Positions 45,890-54,480 of a stretch of 64,000 nt of DNA are shown in pieces. The DNA is from Geobacillus thermocatenulatus (lineage in GTDB: Bacteria; Bacillota; Bacilli; Bacillales; Anoxybacillaceae): the NCBI RefSeq assembly GCF_002217655.1, contig NZ_NEWK01000001.1, positions 320,001 through 384,000 on the forward strand, given 5' to 3'. The translations under genes and the position numbers were made by a program. Numbering within the stretch: position 1 is the first letter of the stretch; every line of letters begins with the position of its first letter. Under the pieces are notes generated by a model, which searched no databases, was not told the DNA's origin, and was given only the letters and a program-made list of their open reading frames with translations.

Positions 45890-46330
45890 ATGAGCAAGTA
45901 CCAAACCGTTAACCACCAGCAACTGGAGTTGCTAGAAAGAGAGGTATCTGTCAAGTAGCCAGCGAAGCGCATCAACATCGTGAGCCTGAAGCTCGTTCGA
46001 GAGTCTAGCGTGCTGTACAAGGAGCGGCAAATCAAATCCCCAGAGGATGCGTACAAGTTGTTGAAGCTATTCCTTGCTGAAGCCGACCGCGAGAAGTTTG
46101 TCGTTGTCTGCCTTGACACGAAAAACCAGCCGACTGCCATTAACGTCTGCCATGTCGGAAGCCTGAACGCTAGTATCGTGCATCTGAGGGAGGTGATGAA
46201 GGCTGCCATTCTCTCCAACTCGGCTTCCATCATCGTAGCCCATAATCATCCCAGCGGTCATTGCGAGCCGTCGAGGGAAGACATTGAAGTGACAAAAAGG
46301 CTCGTGGAGGCAGGAAGGATCCACTCGAGG
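45890..46330 (+). pseudogene. RadC-family (JAB/MPN) gene with an early stop and lost 3' end
   Basis: ATG 45890 behind AGGAGGGAAAGGG opens a frame (SKYQTVNHQQLELLEREVSV) stopped by TAG at 45956. The same frame then continues as a RadC-type JAB domain (LVRESSVLYKERQIKSPEDA, VVVCLDTKNQPTAINV) with an intact metal motif AHNHPSGHCEPSREDIEVT. After RLVEAGRI the family sequence ends and unrelated residues follow. A GTG at 45980 could still start a short protein. RadC-like genes of this type travel with mobile elements. Confidence 0.78.
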
Positions 46331-46503
46331 ATTAATCGAAACAGAGAAACATTGGTTGGGCCTCTATTTTTTTCATTCATATGCAGGAGTTTGCTTGTTT
46401 TTGTTGAAAGAATCCTTTGATGATGCATGAACGGAGATTGCTCGTCATTTTGTTGGGGGCAGATGAGCCTGTTGCAAATATGACAAAAAAGGGGGGAGAA
46501 AAG

Positions 46504-46926
46504 GTGAAGATGTTTGAGTACCGCTTTGCCATTGCACCTCTGTTTCACTTCATTGCAAGCAAATCGATGGAAGCAGGCTTGCATGTATGTGATGGCCGTG
46601 GAAAGCAAACCGTGCAGTTGTTTATGAATGATGCCGCTTCTGAGAAAGGGAAGAAACGCATCGGGGCCATACAATATGAAGGAAGCAACGATTACGCAAT
46701 GAAAGAGCCTTACATTGTCAGCTGGAGGTTCGAGCGAGCGCTGCTTCCGGATGGCCTCAAACAAGACTTGGAGGCGATCACGGCGTTTCGCAGAGATCGA
46801 AAAGAAGGGACGGCCATCAATCCAAACGCCCAGTCGATTGCTTTTAAGTTTGAAGCGTTGACGGATGCCGCCAAAGAAACGATTGAGGCGATTACGGCTG
46901 TTCTTCAGAGGCATGCCAGACGTTGA
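46504..46926 (+). CDS. Protein of unknown function, about 140 residues
   Basis: I start at GTG 46504 behind GGGGGGAG; ATG 46510 is equally possible and the frame is open further upstream. The protein (MFEYRFAIAPLFHFIASKSM...) is cytosolic, mixed alpha/beta, with WRFERALLPDGLKQDLEAIT. I recognise no family. It is 81 bp upstream of the EVE/PUA-like gene on the same strand and may be its partner. Confidence 0.55.
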   Translation: MKMFEYRFAIAPLFHFIASKSMEAGLHVCDGRGKQTVQLFMNDAASEKGKKRIGAIQYEGSNDYAMKEPYIVSWRFERALLPDGLKQDLEAITAFRRDRKEGTAINPNAQSIAFKFEALTDAAKETIEAITAVLQRHARR

Positions 46927-47007
46927 AACGGTTGCGCGACTGGCGCTTTTCGATGGATGGGGCGGTTTGGCTAAGACAGAGATGGAAAGGGAAACGAGGG
47001 ATTAGGA

Positions 47008-47472
47008 GTGGCGCATGTATTTCAAATGAAAACGAAGCCGCATGGGTTTCAGCGGTACGACGAATTCATTCGCGATCAGGTCATTGGGATTGGCTGGCCG
47101 CTGATTGGCAATTTGAACGGCATAAGCAAAGATGAACTGAGAGAACGACTGCGCAATGTGTACCATTATTCAGGGGCGAAGCTTGGCAACGCTCTTGGGG
47201 CGATCTGGACGTTTGTCCATACGATGGAACAAGGGGATGTCGTGTTGGTTCGCCATGGTGCATGGCTCAGCATCGGCATCATTGGCCCCTATCGCTATGT
47301 GAAACATCTCGACAATGATATCGATGGGTTTTGCCACCAGCGATCGGTGGAGTGGAAGATCATCAATGAAAACGTTCGGTTGTATAATGAGAAGGTGCAT
47401 GAAACATTGCGGAGCCCGGGAGTTGTGACAAAAAGCAAATATCCTGTACACGAGCTTCAACTAGGGATTTAA
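47008..47472 (+). CDS. EVE/PUA-like domain protein
   Basis: The 154-residue protein starts at GTG 47008 (GAGGG 7 nt upstream). Its pattern (GIGWPLIGNLNGISKDELRE, then GNALGAIWTFVHTMEQGDVV, VRHGAWLSIGIIGPYRYV, and HQRSVEWKII) recalls the PUA/EVE-like domains found alone or fused to Mrr- or McrB-type restriction proteins, where they may read modified bases. No nuclease is attached. The identification is by pattern only. Confidence 0.5.
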   Translation: MAHVFQMKTKPHGFQRYDEFIRDQVIGIGWPLIGNLNGISKDELRERLRNVYHYSGAKLGNALGAIWTFVHTMEQGDVVLVRHGAWLSIGIIGPYRYVKHLDNDIDGFCHQRSVEWKIINENVRLYNEKVHETLRSPGVVTKSKYPVHELQLGI

Positions 47473-47563
47473 TGGTGAACTAGGAACGTTTGAGGCATAT
47501 ATGAAATGGTTCAAAGGTCGAAAATAGTCATTTCGTCTCGCTTCCTTGCGAAGAAAATCATGG

Positions 47564-47683
47564 TACAATCATGATAAAGGTACAGCTAAGGAAACTTAGC
47601 GTCACAAAGCTACAGGGGCTAAGGGGAAACCTATGCCAGCCAGCTGCCATTACCAAAAAATATAAAAGAAGGAATTGGTAATG
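47564..47683 (+). ncRNA. Cyclic-di-GMP-I (GEMM) riboswitch with a start-codon anti-helix
   Basis: A TACAAT -10 box at 47564-47569 precedes an aptamer at about 47576-47656. It has the GEMM core: AGCTAAGGAAACTTAGCG hairpin with its GGAAAC loop, TCACAAAGCTACAGGGGCTA, then CCTATGCCAGCCAGCTGCC. The P1 3' strand lies in CATTACC (47648-47654), which can pair either with GGTA (47579-47582) or with GGTAATG (47677-47683), which contains the start codon. If P1 forms on ligand binding, the start is freed, so an ON switch is inferred. Confidence 0.82.
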
Positions 47684-48407
47684 TTAAAGAAAGGATGGCC
47701 GATTTTGGTGGCGTCGATGCTCGTTGCCTCTCCGGCGTGGGCGGCCGCCAAGCCTGCGGGCAAAGCGCATGAGCGCGAAACGATGGTGAAGAAAGTGGAA
47801 GTCGTCGTCAAGAAGAAGACGGAGCCAAAGGAAACAGAGGCGAAGAAAAAACAGGAATCGTCCAAGCAACAAAAATGGCTTGCGCAAAAGTTGGCGCAGT
47901 TACATAAAAAAAGTGAGCCAAATTGAAGAACGTTTAGACAAAGTGACCGCTCGCATTCAAGCATTGAGTGAAGCCGAACCGGCGACGGATACGCAAACCT
48001 CGTCGACGCCTGCGGATTCGGCGTCAACGGGCGAGTCGTCCGCTTCTCAACCGACAGAAGCCACAGTGGCAACTGACGCTCCGAGCGGACAAGCCGTAGC
48101 CGCTAATGACGCTGCAGCTCCGGCGTCCAGCGGGCAAACAGTAACGGAGGCGCCGTCTCCGACTTCTCCACAACCTGTTGGTGAAGACCAAGAGGAACTC
48201 GATGAAGAAAAAGAAGAGCAAATTGTTGGCCTCATCGGCCAGCTCATTGCCCTGTCCAACCAGCTGCGGGCGGTGACGAATGACATTCGCGCTCTTGAAA
48301 AGAAAGTCGGCGCCAACAACGCAGACATTCAGAAGGTAAAAGAAAAAGTCAAGGCGTTGAACGACCAAGTGCAAGCGAACAAAAAGGCGTTGCTCAATTT
48401 GCTATAG
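47681..48407 (+). pseudogene. Exported coiled-coil protein, out of frame at an A7 tract
   Basis: ATG 47681 behind AAGAAGGA encodes a signal peptide (MLKKGWPILVASMLVASPAW, cut near AAA) and a Lys/Glu-rich region. The frame ends at 47926, just after the A7 tract at 47906-47912. With six A it would run on as VSQIEERLDKVTARIQALSE, a Ser/Thr/Ala/Pro-rich acidic linker and a helical end (LSNQLRAVTNDIRALEKKVG), 241 residues in all. It is a c-di-GMP target by its leader. It is either phase-variable, read by slippage, or broken. Confidence 0.75.
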
Positions 48408-48415
48408 AAATAAGG

Positions 48416-48440
48416 AAGGGCGCCAGTGGAGGGCGCTCTT
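48416..48440 (+). terminator. Terminator after the riboswitch-controlled gene
   Basis: GAAGGGCGCC and GGGCGCTCTTC form a stem around AGTGGA, followed by a weak T-rich stretch. The following 280 bp (to 48725) show no gene. Confidence 0.6.
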
Positions 48441-48725
48441 CGTTGTGTTGCAATGGTGATTTTCTATTTTTGTTTGGGTTGCTTCTTTTCCTGCACTTTT
48501 AGAAAAGACATTCCTTCGAGGCATATTCTCTTTGCGGATAATGGATTATTTGAACAGCTTTTCTGCTTCCTTATCTACTCCTCTTAACGATGCGCGTCAC
48601 TCCTTTAATGTTGGCTGTCATTCTTTCTAATGTTGAGCTGTCAATCGCTCTTCGGACGGAGGTTTCAATGATAATATACAGCATGAATGTAGAAAAGAAG
48701 ATTGAAAAGATCAACCATCCTCAAC

Positions 48726-48851
48726 CGGATCACCGACATTCGAGCGAATTCCATTGCCGGGTTTGAAGTGGCACTCGATGGCATCTTGTTGGCGTATTTC
48801 CTGGTCACACTAGGGCTAGTTGAGCGCTGACGCTCAACTATCACCACGGGT
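48726..48851 (+). mobile_element. IS982 3'-end remnant
   Basis: The frame from 48726 encodes the last 34 residues of an IS982 transposase (IRANSIAGFEVALDGI, then LLAYFLVTLGLVER) and ends TGA at 48830. The terminal repeat ATCACCACGGGT closes at 48851. The rest of the element is absent. Confidence 0.82.
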
Positions 48852-48964
48852 TTCCTCTATTTCTTTTTGTTTGTTTTTTCCGTGAAAATGCAGGACTGAC
48901 GCATGATTTTCATCCCTGGGTGGAGGGCAAAGCGCGCTGCCCATGGACCTTTTCTATCAAAATT

Positions 48965-48992
48965 TTGTTGCTTTTATGGTAATATGTATAGA
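48965..48992 (+). promoter_or_regulatory. Promoter of the nucleotidase gene
   Basis: TTGTTG (48965-48970) and TATAGA (48987-48992) are 16 nt apart, 38 bp before the TTG start. Confidence 0.55.
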
Positions 48993-49029
48993 GATGAGAA
49001 TGATTTGATCTGAGTGAGGGGGATGGGCA

Positions 49030-51366
49030 TTGAAAAAACGGAACAAATACGCGGCGGCGAGCGTGGTGTTGGCGTTGGGGCTGCTTGCTCCGGCTGTGTC
49101 GCCGACCGCAGCGGGCGCGGAAGACCGAGATGTCGTCAAGCTGCGCATTTTAGAGACGACGGACGTACATATGAATCTTGTCAACTACGATTATTTCAAA
49201 GATAGTCCAACGAATGAGTTCGGGTTGTCGAAAACGGCACGTTTGATCGAGCAGGCGCGCGCTGAACAGCCGAATACGCTTCTGTTTGACAACGGGGACT
49301 TGATTCAAGGAACGCCGCTTGGCGACTATGTGGCCAAAGTGAAGCCGCTGCAAGACGGAGAAGTGCATCCAGCGGTGAAACTGTTGCATTTGTTGAAGTA
49401 CGATGCGGCAACAGTCGGGAACCATGAGTTCAACTACGGCTTGGATTTCCTCAATGAAGTGTATGACGATGCCAAGCTGCCGATCGTGAATGCGAACGTG
49501 TACCGTGACGATCATGATCAAAATCCGGATAACGATGTCAACTATTTCACGCCGTATCAAATTTTAGAGAAAGAAGTCGTTGATGAAGACGGGGAGAAAC
49601 ATACGCTGAAGATCGGCGTCATTGGCTTTGTGCCGCCGCAAATTATGGATTGGGACAAAGCGAATTTGCAAGGGAAAGTGATTGCGAAAGACATTGTGCA
49701 GTCGGCGCAAAAGTATATTCCAAAAATGAAAGCGGAAGGGGCCGATTTGATCGTTGTGCTATCGCACTCGGGCATTGAGACCGGCGGAAACAGCCCGAAT
49801 ATGGAAAATGCATCGTATTATTTGACGCAAATTCCGGGGGTCGACGCCGTGTTGACCGGCCACCAGCATAAAAAATTCCCGGCCCTTCCAGGCACGACAC
49901 CAGATTTTCCGGACGGAAACGGAATCAACAATGAAACCGGCACGATTAACGGTGTTCCTGTGACGATGCCGGGTTCATGGGGCGATACGCTCGGCGTGAT
50001 CGACTTGACGGTCGAGCAAGTCGACGGAAAATGGAAAGTGACGCAAGCGAAAGCCCAACTCCGTCCAGTGTATGACAAGGCGACGAAAACGCCGCTTGTC
50101 GACAGCGACCCGGCTGTTGAGCAGGCGATCCAAGCGGAACATGAAGCGACGATTCAGTACGTCCGCAGCCCGGTTGGAAAAACAACGAGTCCGATCAACA
50201 GCTATTTTGCGCTTATCAAAGACGATCCGTCCGTGCAAATCGTCACGAATGCGCAAAAATGGTATGTCGAAAAGATGTTGAAAGGGACGAAATATGAAGG
50301 TCTTCCGGTGTTGTCGGCCGGCGCTCCGTTCAAAGCCGGCGGACGCGGCGGGGCGAGCTACTATACCGACATCCCGGCAGGGGAAATCGCCATTAAAAAC
50401 GTTGCTGATTTGTACTTGTATCCGAACACGGTGTATGCGCTGAAAATTACGGGAGCCGAGTTGAAAGAATGGCTTGAGTGGTCGGCGGGGCAATTCAACC
50501 AAATCGACCCGAACAAGACAGACGTTCAGCCACTCGTCAACAACGACTTCCCGACGTACAACTTTGACATTATGGATGGCGTGACGTACGAGATCGATGT
50601 CACCGAGCCGGCGAAATACGACAAAAACCAAAATGTGATCAATCCGAATGCGAACCGGATTAAAAACTTGAAATTCGAAGGCAAGCAAGTGACGCCGAAC
50701 ATGGAATTTATCGTCGCAACGAACAACTATCGGGCGACGACAAACCGGATCATCAATCCGGGCGGGAAAAACACGATTTTGGCTGCGCCGGATGAAAACC
50801 GGCAAGTGATCATCGATTACATTCGGGAAAACGGAACGATCAACCCGTCGGCGGATGGCAACTGGCGGTTTGCGCCAGTGAAAGGGAAAGCGCCGGTGAC
50901 CGTCACGTTTGAATCGTCGCCGGAAGCGCAAAAATACTTGCCGCAAGACGGTAGCATCCGCTATGTCGCCGCCTTGCCGAGCGGATTTGCCCAATATGAA
51001 TTTGCCTTGCCGCTTTGGAAGGAAGAAAAGCCCAACCCGCCCAAGCAGCCCGAGAAGCCAACCACTCCTCCAAGCCAAGTGAAAAAAGTCTACTGGGATG
51101 GCGTGGAGTTGAAAAAAGGACAAATCGGCCGCTTGACAGTGCAAAAGCCGATCAATCTATGGAAACGGGCGAAGGATGGGCGCCTTGTGTTCGTCCGCAT
51201 CTTACAGCCTGGGGAGGTGTACCGCGTCTACGGGTATGACGCGCGCTTCGGCGGGCAGTACGCGGTCGGCGGCGGGTATTACGTGACCGACATCGACACG
51301 CACATCCGCTACGAAACGCCGTCGCATCTTACAGCCTGGGGAGGTGTACCGCGTCTACGGGTATGA
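49030..51366 (+). CDS. Secreted 5'/3'-nucleotidase (cyclic-nucleotide phosphodiesterase type) with a SLAP-like tail
   Basis: The start is TTG 49030 behind GAGGGGGA. The 778-residue protein has a signal peptide (cut near AAGA), a calcineurin-like phosphoesterase domain with metal motifs LETTDVHMNL, FDNGDLIQGTPLGDY, TVGNHEFNYGLD, VLSHSG and LTGHQHKKFP, then the 5-nucleotidase C domain (near FKAGGRGGASYYTDIPAGE). A Pro-rich linker leads to a module (VYWDGVELKKGQIGR...GEVYRVYGYDARFGG) shared with the protein at 16896. A 127-bp duplication shifts the frame, so the last residues are HLTAWGGVPRLRV instead of KEKLKLVNGQ. Confidence 0.9.
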   Translation: MKKRNKYAAASVVLALGLLAPAVSPTAAGAEDRDVVKLRILETTDVHMNLVNYDYFKDSPTNEFGLSKTARLIEQARAEQPNTLLFDNGDLIQGTPLGDYVAKVKPLQDGEVHPAVKLLHLLKYDAATVGNHEFNYGLDFLNEVYDDAKLPIVNANVYRDDHDQNPDNDVNYFTPYQILEKEVVDEDGEKHTLKIGVIGFVPPQIMDWDKANLQGKVIAKDIVQSAQKYIPKMKAEGADLIVVLSHSGIETGGNSPNMENASYYLTQIPGVDAVLTGHQHKKFPALPGTTPDFPDGNGINNETGTINGVPVTMPGSWGDTLGVIDLTVEQVDGKWKVTQAKAQLRPVYDKATKTPLVDSDPAVEQAIQAEHEATIQYVRSPVGKTTSPINSYFALIKDDPSVQIVTNAQKWYVEKMLKGTKYEGLPVLSAGAPFKAGGRGGASYYTDIPAGEIAIKNVADLYLYPNTVYALKITGAELKEWLEWSAGQFNQIDPNKTDVQPLVNNDFPTYNFDIMDGVTYEIDVTEPAKYDKNQNVINPNANRIKNLKFEGKQVTPNMEFIVATNNYRATTNRIINPGGKNTILAAPDENRQVIIDYIRENGTINPSADGNWRFAPVKGKAPVTVTFESSPEAQKYLPQDGSIRYVAALPSGFAQYEFALPLWKEEKPNPPKQPEKPTTPPSQVKKVYWDGVELKKGQIGRLTVQKPINLWKRAKDGRLVFVRILQPGEVYRVYGYDARFGGQYAVGGGYYVTDIDTHIRYETPSHLTAWGGVPRLRV

Positions 51367-51450
51367 CGCGCGCTTCGGCGGGCAGTACGCGGTCGGCGGC
51401 GGGTATTACGTGACCGACATCGACACGCACATCCGCTACGAAACGCCGTC
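51197..51450 (+). repeat. 127-bp tandem duplication at the end of the nucleotidase gene
   Basis: 51197-51323 (starting GCATCTTACAGCCTGGGG) is repeated exactly, as far as I can read, at 51324-51450. The unit is not a multiple of three, so the gene now stops at 51366 in the second copy. The original stop lies at 51484, after the second copy. Confidence 0.92.
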
Positions 51451-51491
51451 AAAGGAGAAGTTGAAGTTGGTGAATGGGCAATAAAGTGAAA

Positions 51492-51546
51492 TAGCTGTCT
51501 TAGCCGTCAGGGATGTATGCCTGTTTCGGCTAAAGGCAGCTTTTTT
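51492..51546 (+). terminator. Terminator of the nucleotidase gene
   Basis: AGCTGTCTTAGCCG pairs with CGGCTAAAGGCAGCT and is followed by six T. It lies behind the original stop codon (51484), not the present one. Between 51547 and 51784 I see only a TATAAT box at 51753-51758. Confidence 0.85.
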
Positions 51547-51784
51547 CCTTCAAGTGGAGTGGATGACGTTTTCATGAGTGAAAGCGTTCGATATGAAGTG
51601 TGAACATAACGGTAGGAATTTCACTTATTATCAGAATATAGTAATAAATGCATGCATTCAGATAAACAGAGGAATATTCTGTGGATTTTCCCGATAAATT
51701 CTTGACTGACTCATCAATTGAATTTTTGTGTGATAATGTACAATGAAAATGGTATAATATGTTTAAAGAGTTCCGCTTTATCAT

Positions 51785-51833
51785 CTCCCGCCTCGAACGC
51801 CTCGAAGCGTAAGCGTAGGTGGGAGAGCGTTCA
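51785..51833 (+). repeat. IS200/IS605-type right-end scar
   Basis: CTCCCGCCTC and GGTGGGAG form an imperfect hairpin followed by AGCGTTCAA, matching the scar at 11277-11316. It lies directly before the VapB-like gene and 0.75 kb upstream of a TnpB fragment. Confidence 0.5.
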
Positions 51834-51852
51834 ATGAAAGGAGCGAAGAAGC

Positions 51853-52095
51853 ATGGATTTTGTGAGAGTAATAAAAAACAGCAATGATCTAGAAAAGTTC
51901 ATAGATATACCTGAATCATTAAAAAATAGGAAAGTGGAAGTCATTATCCTTCCCTATGTAGACGAAGAAAATTCAGAACAATCAGAAAGAAAGAGCTTAA
52001 GAGGGGCTCTGTCAAAATACAAAAATGAGGATTTGCAGGCTCAAGAAAGCGATGCCTGGTCTCAAGCTGTGGTGGATCAATATGAAAATCATTGA
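51853..52095 (+). CDS. VapB-like antitoxin
   Basis: The 80-residue protein (MDFVRVIKNSNDLEKFIDIP...) has an AbrB/MazE-like N-terminus with VEVIILPYV and a charged flexible C-terminus, the usual layout of small antitoxins. It starts behind AAAGGAG and overlaps the PIN toxin gene by 14 bp. It should bind and neutralise the toxin and repress the pair. The DNA-binding fold is inferred; the pairing is clear. Confidence 0.72.
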   Translation: MDFVRVIKNSNDLEKFIDIPESLKNRKVEVIILPYVDEENSEQSERKSLRGALSKYKNEDLQAQESDAWSQAVVDQYENH

Positions 52096-52450
52096 TGCAA
52101 ACATTATTCTAAGATACCTGCTTAATGATCATGATGATTTGTCGGCTAAAGCGGCAACGATTATTGAAAATAACAAGGTGTTATTGCTAAAGGAAGTAGT
52201 CGTTGAAGTTATCTATGTTCTTGAAAAAGTGTACAATGTCGCAAATGCTGAGATCAGCGATACTCTTTTAGAACTGTTCAAATACGATAATATCGACGTG
52301 GATGATATCGAGATAGTAGAGGAAGCGCTCATTCTGTTTGGCAGAAGACGACTGGACTTTGTGGATGCCCTTTTGTACGCCTATCATAAAGTAAAGGGAT
52401 ACGAGGTATATACTTTTGATAAGAAGCTGAACAAGGTACTTGAGGAATAG
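52082..52450 (+). CDS. PIN-domain toxin (VapC-like)
   Basis: The 122-residue protein is a PIN domain ribonuclease. MKIIDANIILRYLLND has the first Asp, VVVEVIYVLEKVYNV the acidic residue of helix 3, and RRRLDFVDALLYAYHKVKG the C-terminal Asp pair; TFDKKL follows with a fourth. All catalytic residues are present. The start at 52082 lies inside the antitoxin gene, so translation is coupled. Targets may be tRNA, as in other VapC proteins. Confidence 0.85.
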   Translation: MKIIDANIILRYLLNDHDDLSAKAATIIENNKVLLLKEVVVEVIYVLEKVYNVANAEISDTLLELFKYDNIDVDDIEIVEEALILFGRRRLDFVDALLYAYHKVKGYEVYTFDKKLNKVLEE

Positions 52451-52588
52451 ACATCATGATATACTTGTTACAGACCCGCGAGTGGGAAAGCTTACTCCTT
52501 TAGGGGTGGGATGAAAGTGAGTCGTTTTACTAATATTGAATAATTATAAAAACATGGTATCATGTCATCGCTAGAAGGAGGTGAATCC

Positions 52589-52812
52589 ATGCCGACGATC
52601 ACGCTAAGGCTGGAACTGCACAAGCCGACGAAAGCCAAACAAGACATGTACGAACGGATGACAGAAGTGAATACCGCGTTTGCGAATTGGCTGTTGAATC
52701 ATCCCAAGCTGAATCAAGCGACGAGCAAATTATTTAAAGCGTTTTCGTCGCAGCGGTTTCCTTCCGCCGTCGTGAATCAGACGATTCGAGAAGTGAAGTC
52801 CCAAAAGAAAAA
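52589..52812 (+). pseudogene. TnpB (IS200/IS605) N-terminal fragment
   Basis: ATG 52589 behind GAAGGAGGTG opens a TnpB-like start (TITLRLELHKPTKAKQDMYE, MTEVNTAFANWLLN) that breaks off after about 74 residues, near VKSQKKN, where IS1182 sequence begins. Upstream at 52477-52515, CCCGCGAGTGGGAAAGC and GGGGTGGGATGAAAG may be the element's left end. No RuvC motif remains. Confidence 0.72.
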
Positions 52813-53050
52813 CCCGCTCAGAGTGGTCGAACCAATACGAGAGCAGCATCAGGCGAAGCAGCCGTTCCGGATCCGCCGCCGGGCGACCCGTTTTTTCCGT
52901 GTACAGGGGAGCCACCCAATCGTGAATGACGGAAAAGTCAACCGCTTCGTTGATTTGGCGCAAGATATGATGTGGAGGAACCAGTTCTTCCATGTCGATG
53001 ACTTGAAACAGACGAGGCTGAGTCGAAGGGTTTTTGGGGGCTTTCATGGA
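52812..53050 (-). pseudogene. IS1182-family transposase N-terminal fragment
   Basis: On the minus strand the frame encodes LFQVIDMEELVPPHHILRQI, NEAVDFSVIHDWVAPLYTEK and GRPAADPERLLRLMLLSYWF, the N-terminus of an IS1182 transposase. It ends at the junction with the TnpB fragment (after DHSER). The upstream join with the IS256 fragment lies near 53135. Confidence 0.75.
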
Positions 53051-53134
53051 TCCGCTCACGCTCCATTCCAACGATTTTTCTTCCTTTTTCGACATAAGCC
53101 CCCTAAATCCCTGCCTTGGCGTGTACTTTTTCAC

Positions 53135-53493
53135 CAGCCTTCTAGAATTCGTTCGATAAACTTGCCAATTTCCCGTGTACTCATGCCACTTTGATACATC
53201 CTAATGATGGCTTCCTCGAGCCTGCCGGTGTGGCGTTGATAAGGGGCAAACAGCTGCGTTTGAAATTCTCCGTTTCGGTCTCTAGGGACCAAAAGCCCTT
53301 CAATCCGGCCATATTGTGTATCTAGATTTCGTTGATAGTAGCCGTTTCTCATATTCGATGTTCCGGCCTGTTCGATTTCGAGGAAATGTTTGATTTCTTC
53401 CCGCATGATCCGTTCTAATTTTTCCTTCACAAACTGACGAATGACACTTTCCAGTTGATTGGCCCAGTCGACATTCGGTATACTTTTAGACAT
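53135..53493 (-). pseudogene. IS256-family transposase N-terminal fragment
   Basis: The first ~118 residues of an IS256 transposase are present (WANQLESVIRQFVKEKLERI, MRNGYYQRNLDTQYGRIEGL, VPRDRNGEFQTQLFAPYQRH, MYQSGMSTREIGKFIERILE). The sequence then breaks off, so the first catalytic Asp and the rest are missing. ATG 53493 is followed upstream by GGAGAACCCT, its own ribosome site. Confidence 0.82.
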
Positions 53494-53641
53494 AGGTAGG
53501 GTTCTCCTTTCTCTGGAATGTTTGGGTTCAATCAGAGAATACCCTACCTTTTTTATTTTGATCTAGTAAAATGCTTTACACAAAATTTTATACATCATCA
53601 AAAAACCTCGAAAGGCTTATAGCCAATCGAGGTAATATAGG

Positions 53642-54109
53642 TTACAGCTCACGTTTAACTAAATCTAATAAGAAATCCCCGAAATCATTTGCAATTATTT
53701 CATACTTTTGTTTGTCTAAGTCAACTCCTGGAAAAAATGAAACAACCTTAGGTTCATTATTATCAATCTTGTTAAAGTCTAAACAAAAAACTTCATCACT
53801 TCCTGTATCGTAAATGATTAATAAATTACTTGGCAAATTACCCTCTCTTCTCTCTGTTAAAGTATACCATATTGCATCTGGAACTGAAGAATTTTCAAAA
53901 TCGCTACTAATTATCCCAAAAATCTCTTGAGAACCAAAGTTACCCGCACCAAAAGACAACAGAAAATCCAAATATGAACCTGTGAACTTTAACCCAAGTT
54001 TTTCTTCTGCTTGAATAATTAATTCTCTTGAGCGAGGACCCACAAAATCACTTAGTTCTGCATTAGACAAAATAATTTTTTTAGCTTGATTATATGCTTC
54101 CATACTCAT
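53642..54109 (-). CDS. SMI1/KNR4 (SUKH) family immunity protein
   Basis: The 155-residue protein has the SUKH layout: a helix (SRELIIQAEEKLGLKFTGSY), LDFLLSFGAGNFGSQEIFGI, and the later PSNLLIIYDTGSDEVFCLDF. SUKH proteins neutralise nuclease toxins of polymorphic systems. It starts 17 bp behind the LHH toxin gene on the same strand behind GAGGAGGG, the normal toxin-immunity order. It probably binds that toxin. Confidence 0.83.
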   Translation of the reverse strand: MSMEAYNQAKKIILSNAELSDFVGPRSRELIIQAEEKLGLKFTGSYLDFLLSFGAGNFGSQEIFGIISSDFENSSVPDAIWYTLTERREGNLPSNLLIIYDTGSDEVFCLDFNKIDNNEPKVVSFFPGVDLDKQKYEIIANDFGDFLLDLVKREL

Positions 54110-54126
54110 ATTTTTCCCTCCTCGAA

Positions 54127-54480
54127 CTATTTAAAATCACTAACTCTATGTTTCCAATAATCTTTGCGCCATTTATCAAATTCATTCCTGTTAATCCCAC
54201 TAGGGATAGTATTAGGATTAATGTGGATTATCTTACTATTTTCTTTGTGAAATGTTTGTGTAACCTCAGCAATAGAACTTTCATTTCTTTGTGTCATGTG
54301 ATGGAGATTTATAGGCTTTCCATCTGAACCTAACGGTGCTAACCCCTTTTCCATTCTTTCAAGATTAGTTCTACCACGCGCATCTTTCATATGTGGGTCT
54401 ATAATATCATCTCTCTGATAAACTTTCACGTTCTTATATACGGTTGTCACCCGTGGTGCTAGTTGAGCTTTAGCGCTCAA
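54127..54480 (-). pseudogene. LHH nuclease toxin tip cut off by IS982
   Basis: On the minus strand, from the IS982 edge (54448) to the stop, about 106 codons encode a C-terminal toxin domain: VYKNVKVYQRDDIIDPHMKD, ARGRTNLERMEKGLAPLGSD, INLHHMTQRNESSIAEV and FDKWRKDYWKHR. The LHH motif and the GRTNLERM segment mark the HNH/Endo VII-superfamily LHH toxins. The nuclease domain looks complete. The trafficking and N-terminal parts of the toxin are gone. An in-frame ATG inside the IS end (54480) could still start a short product. Confidence 0.8.

Noticed and set aside
49975-51144. 389-codon open frame on the minus strand
   Set aside because: It is antisense to the nucleotidase gene, Arg/Phe-rich and without motifs.
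51770-52450. A MazEF instead of a VapBC pair
   Set aside because: The second protein has the PIN-domain Asp pattern, not the MazF beta-barrel motifs.
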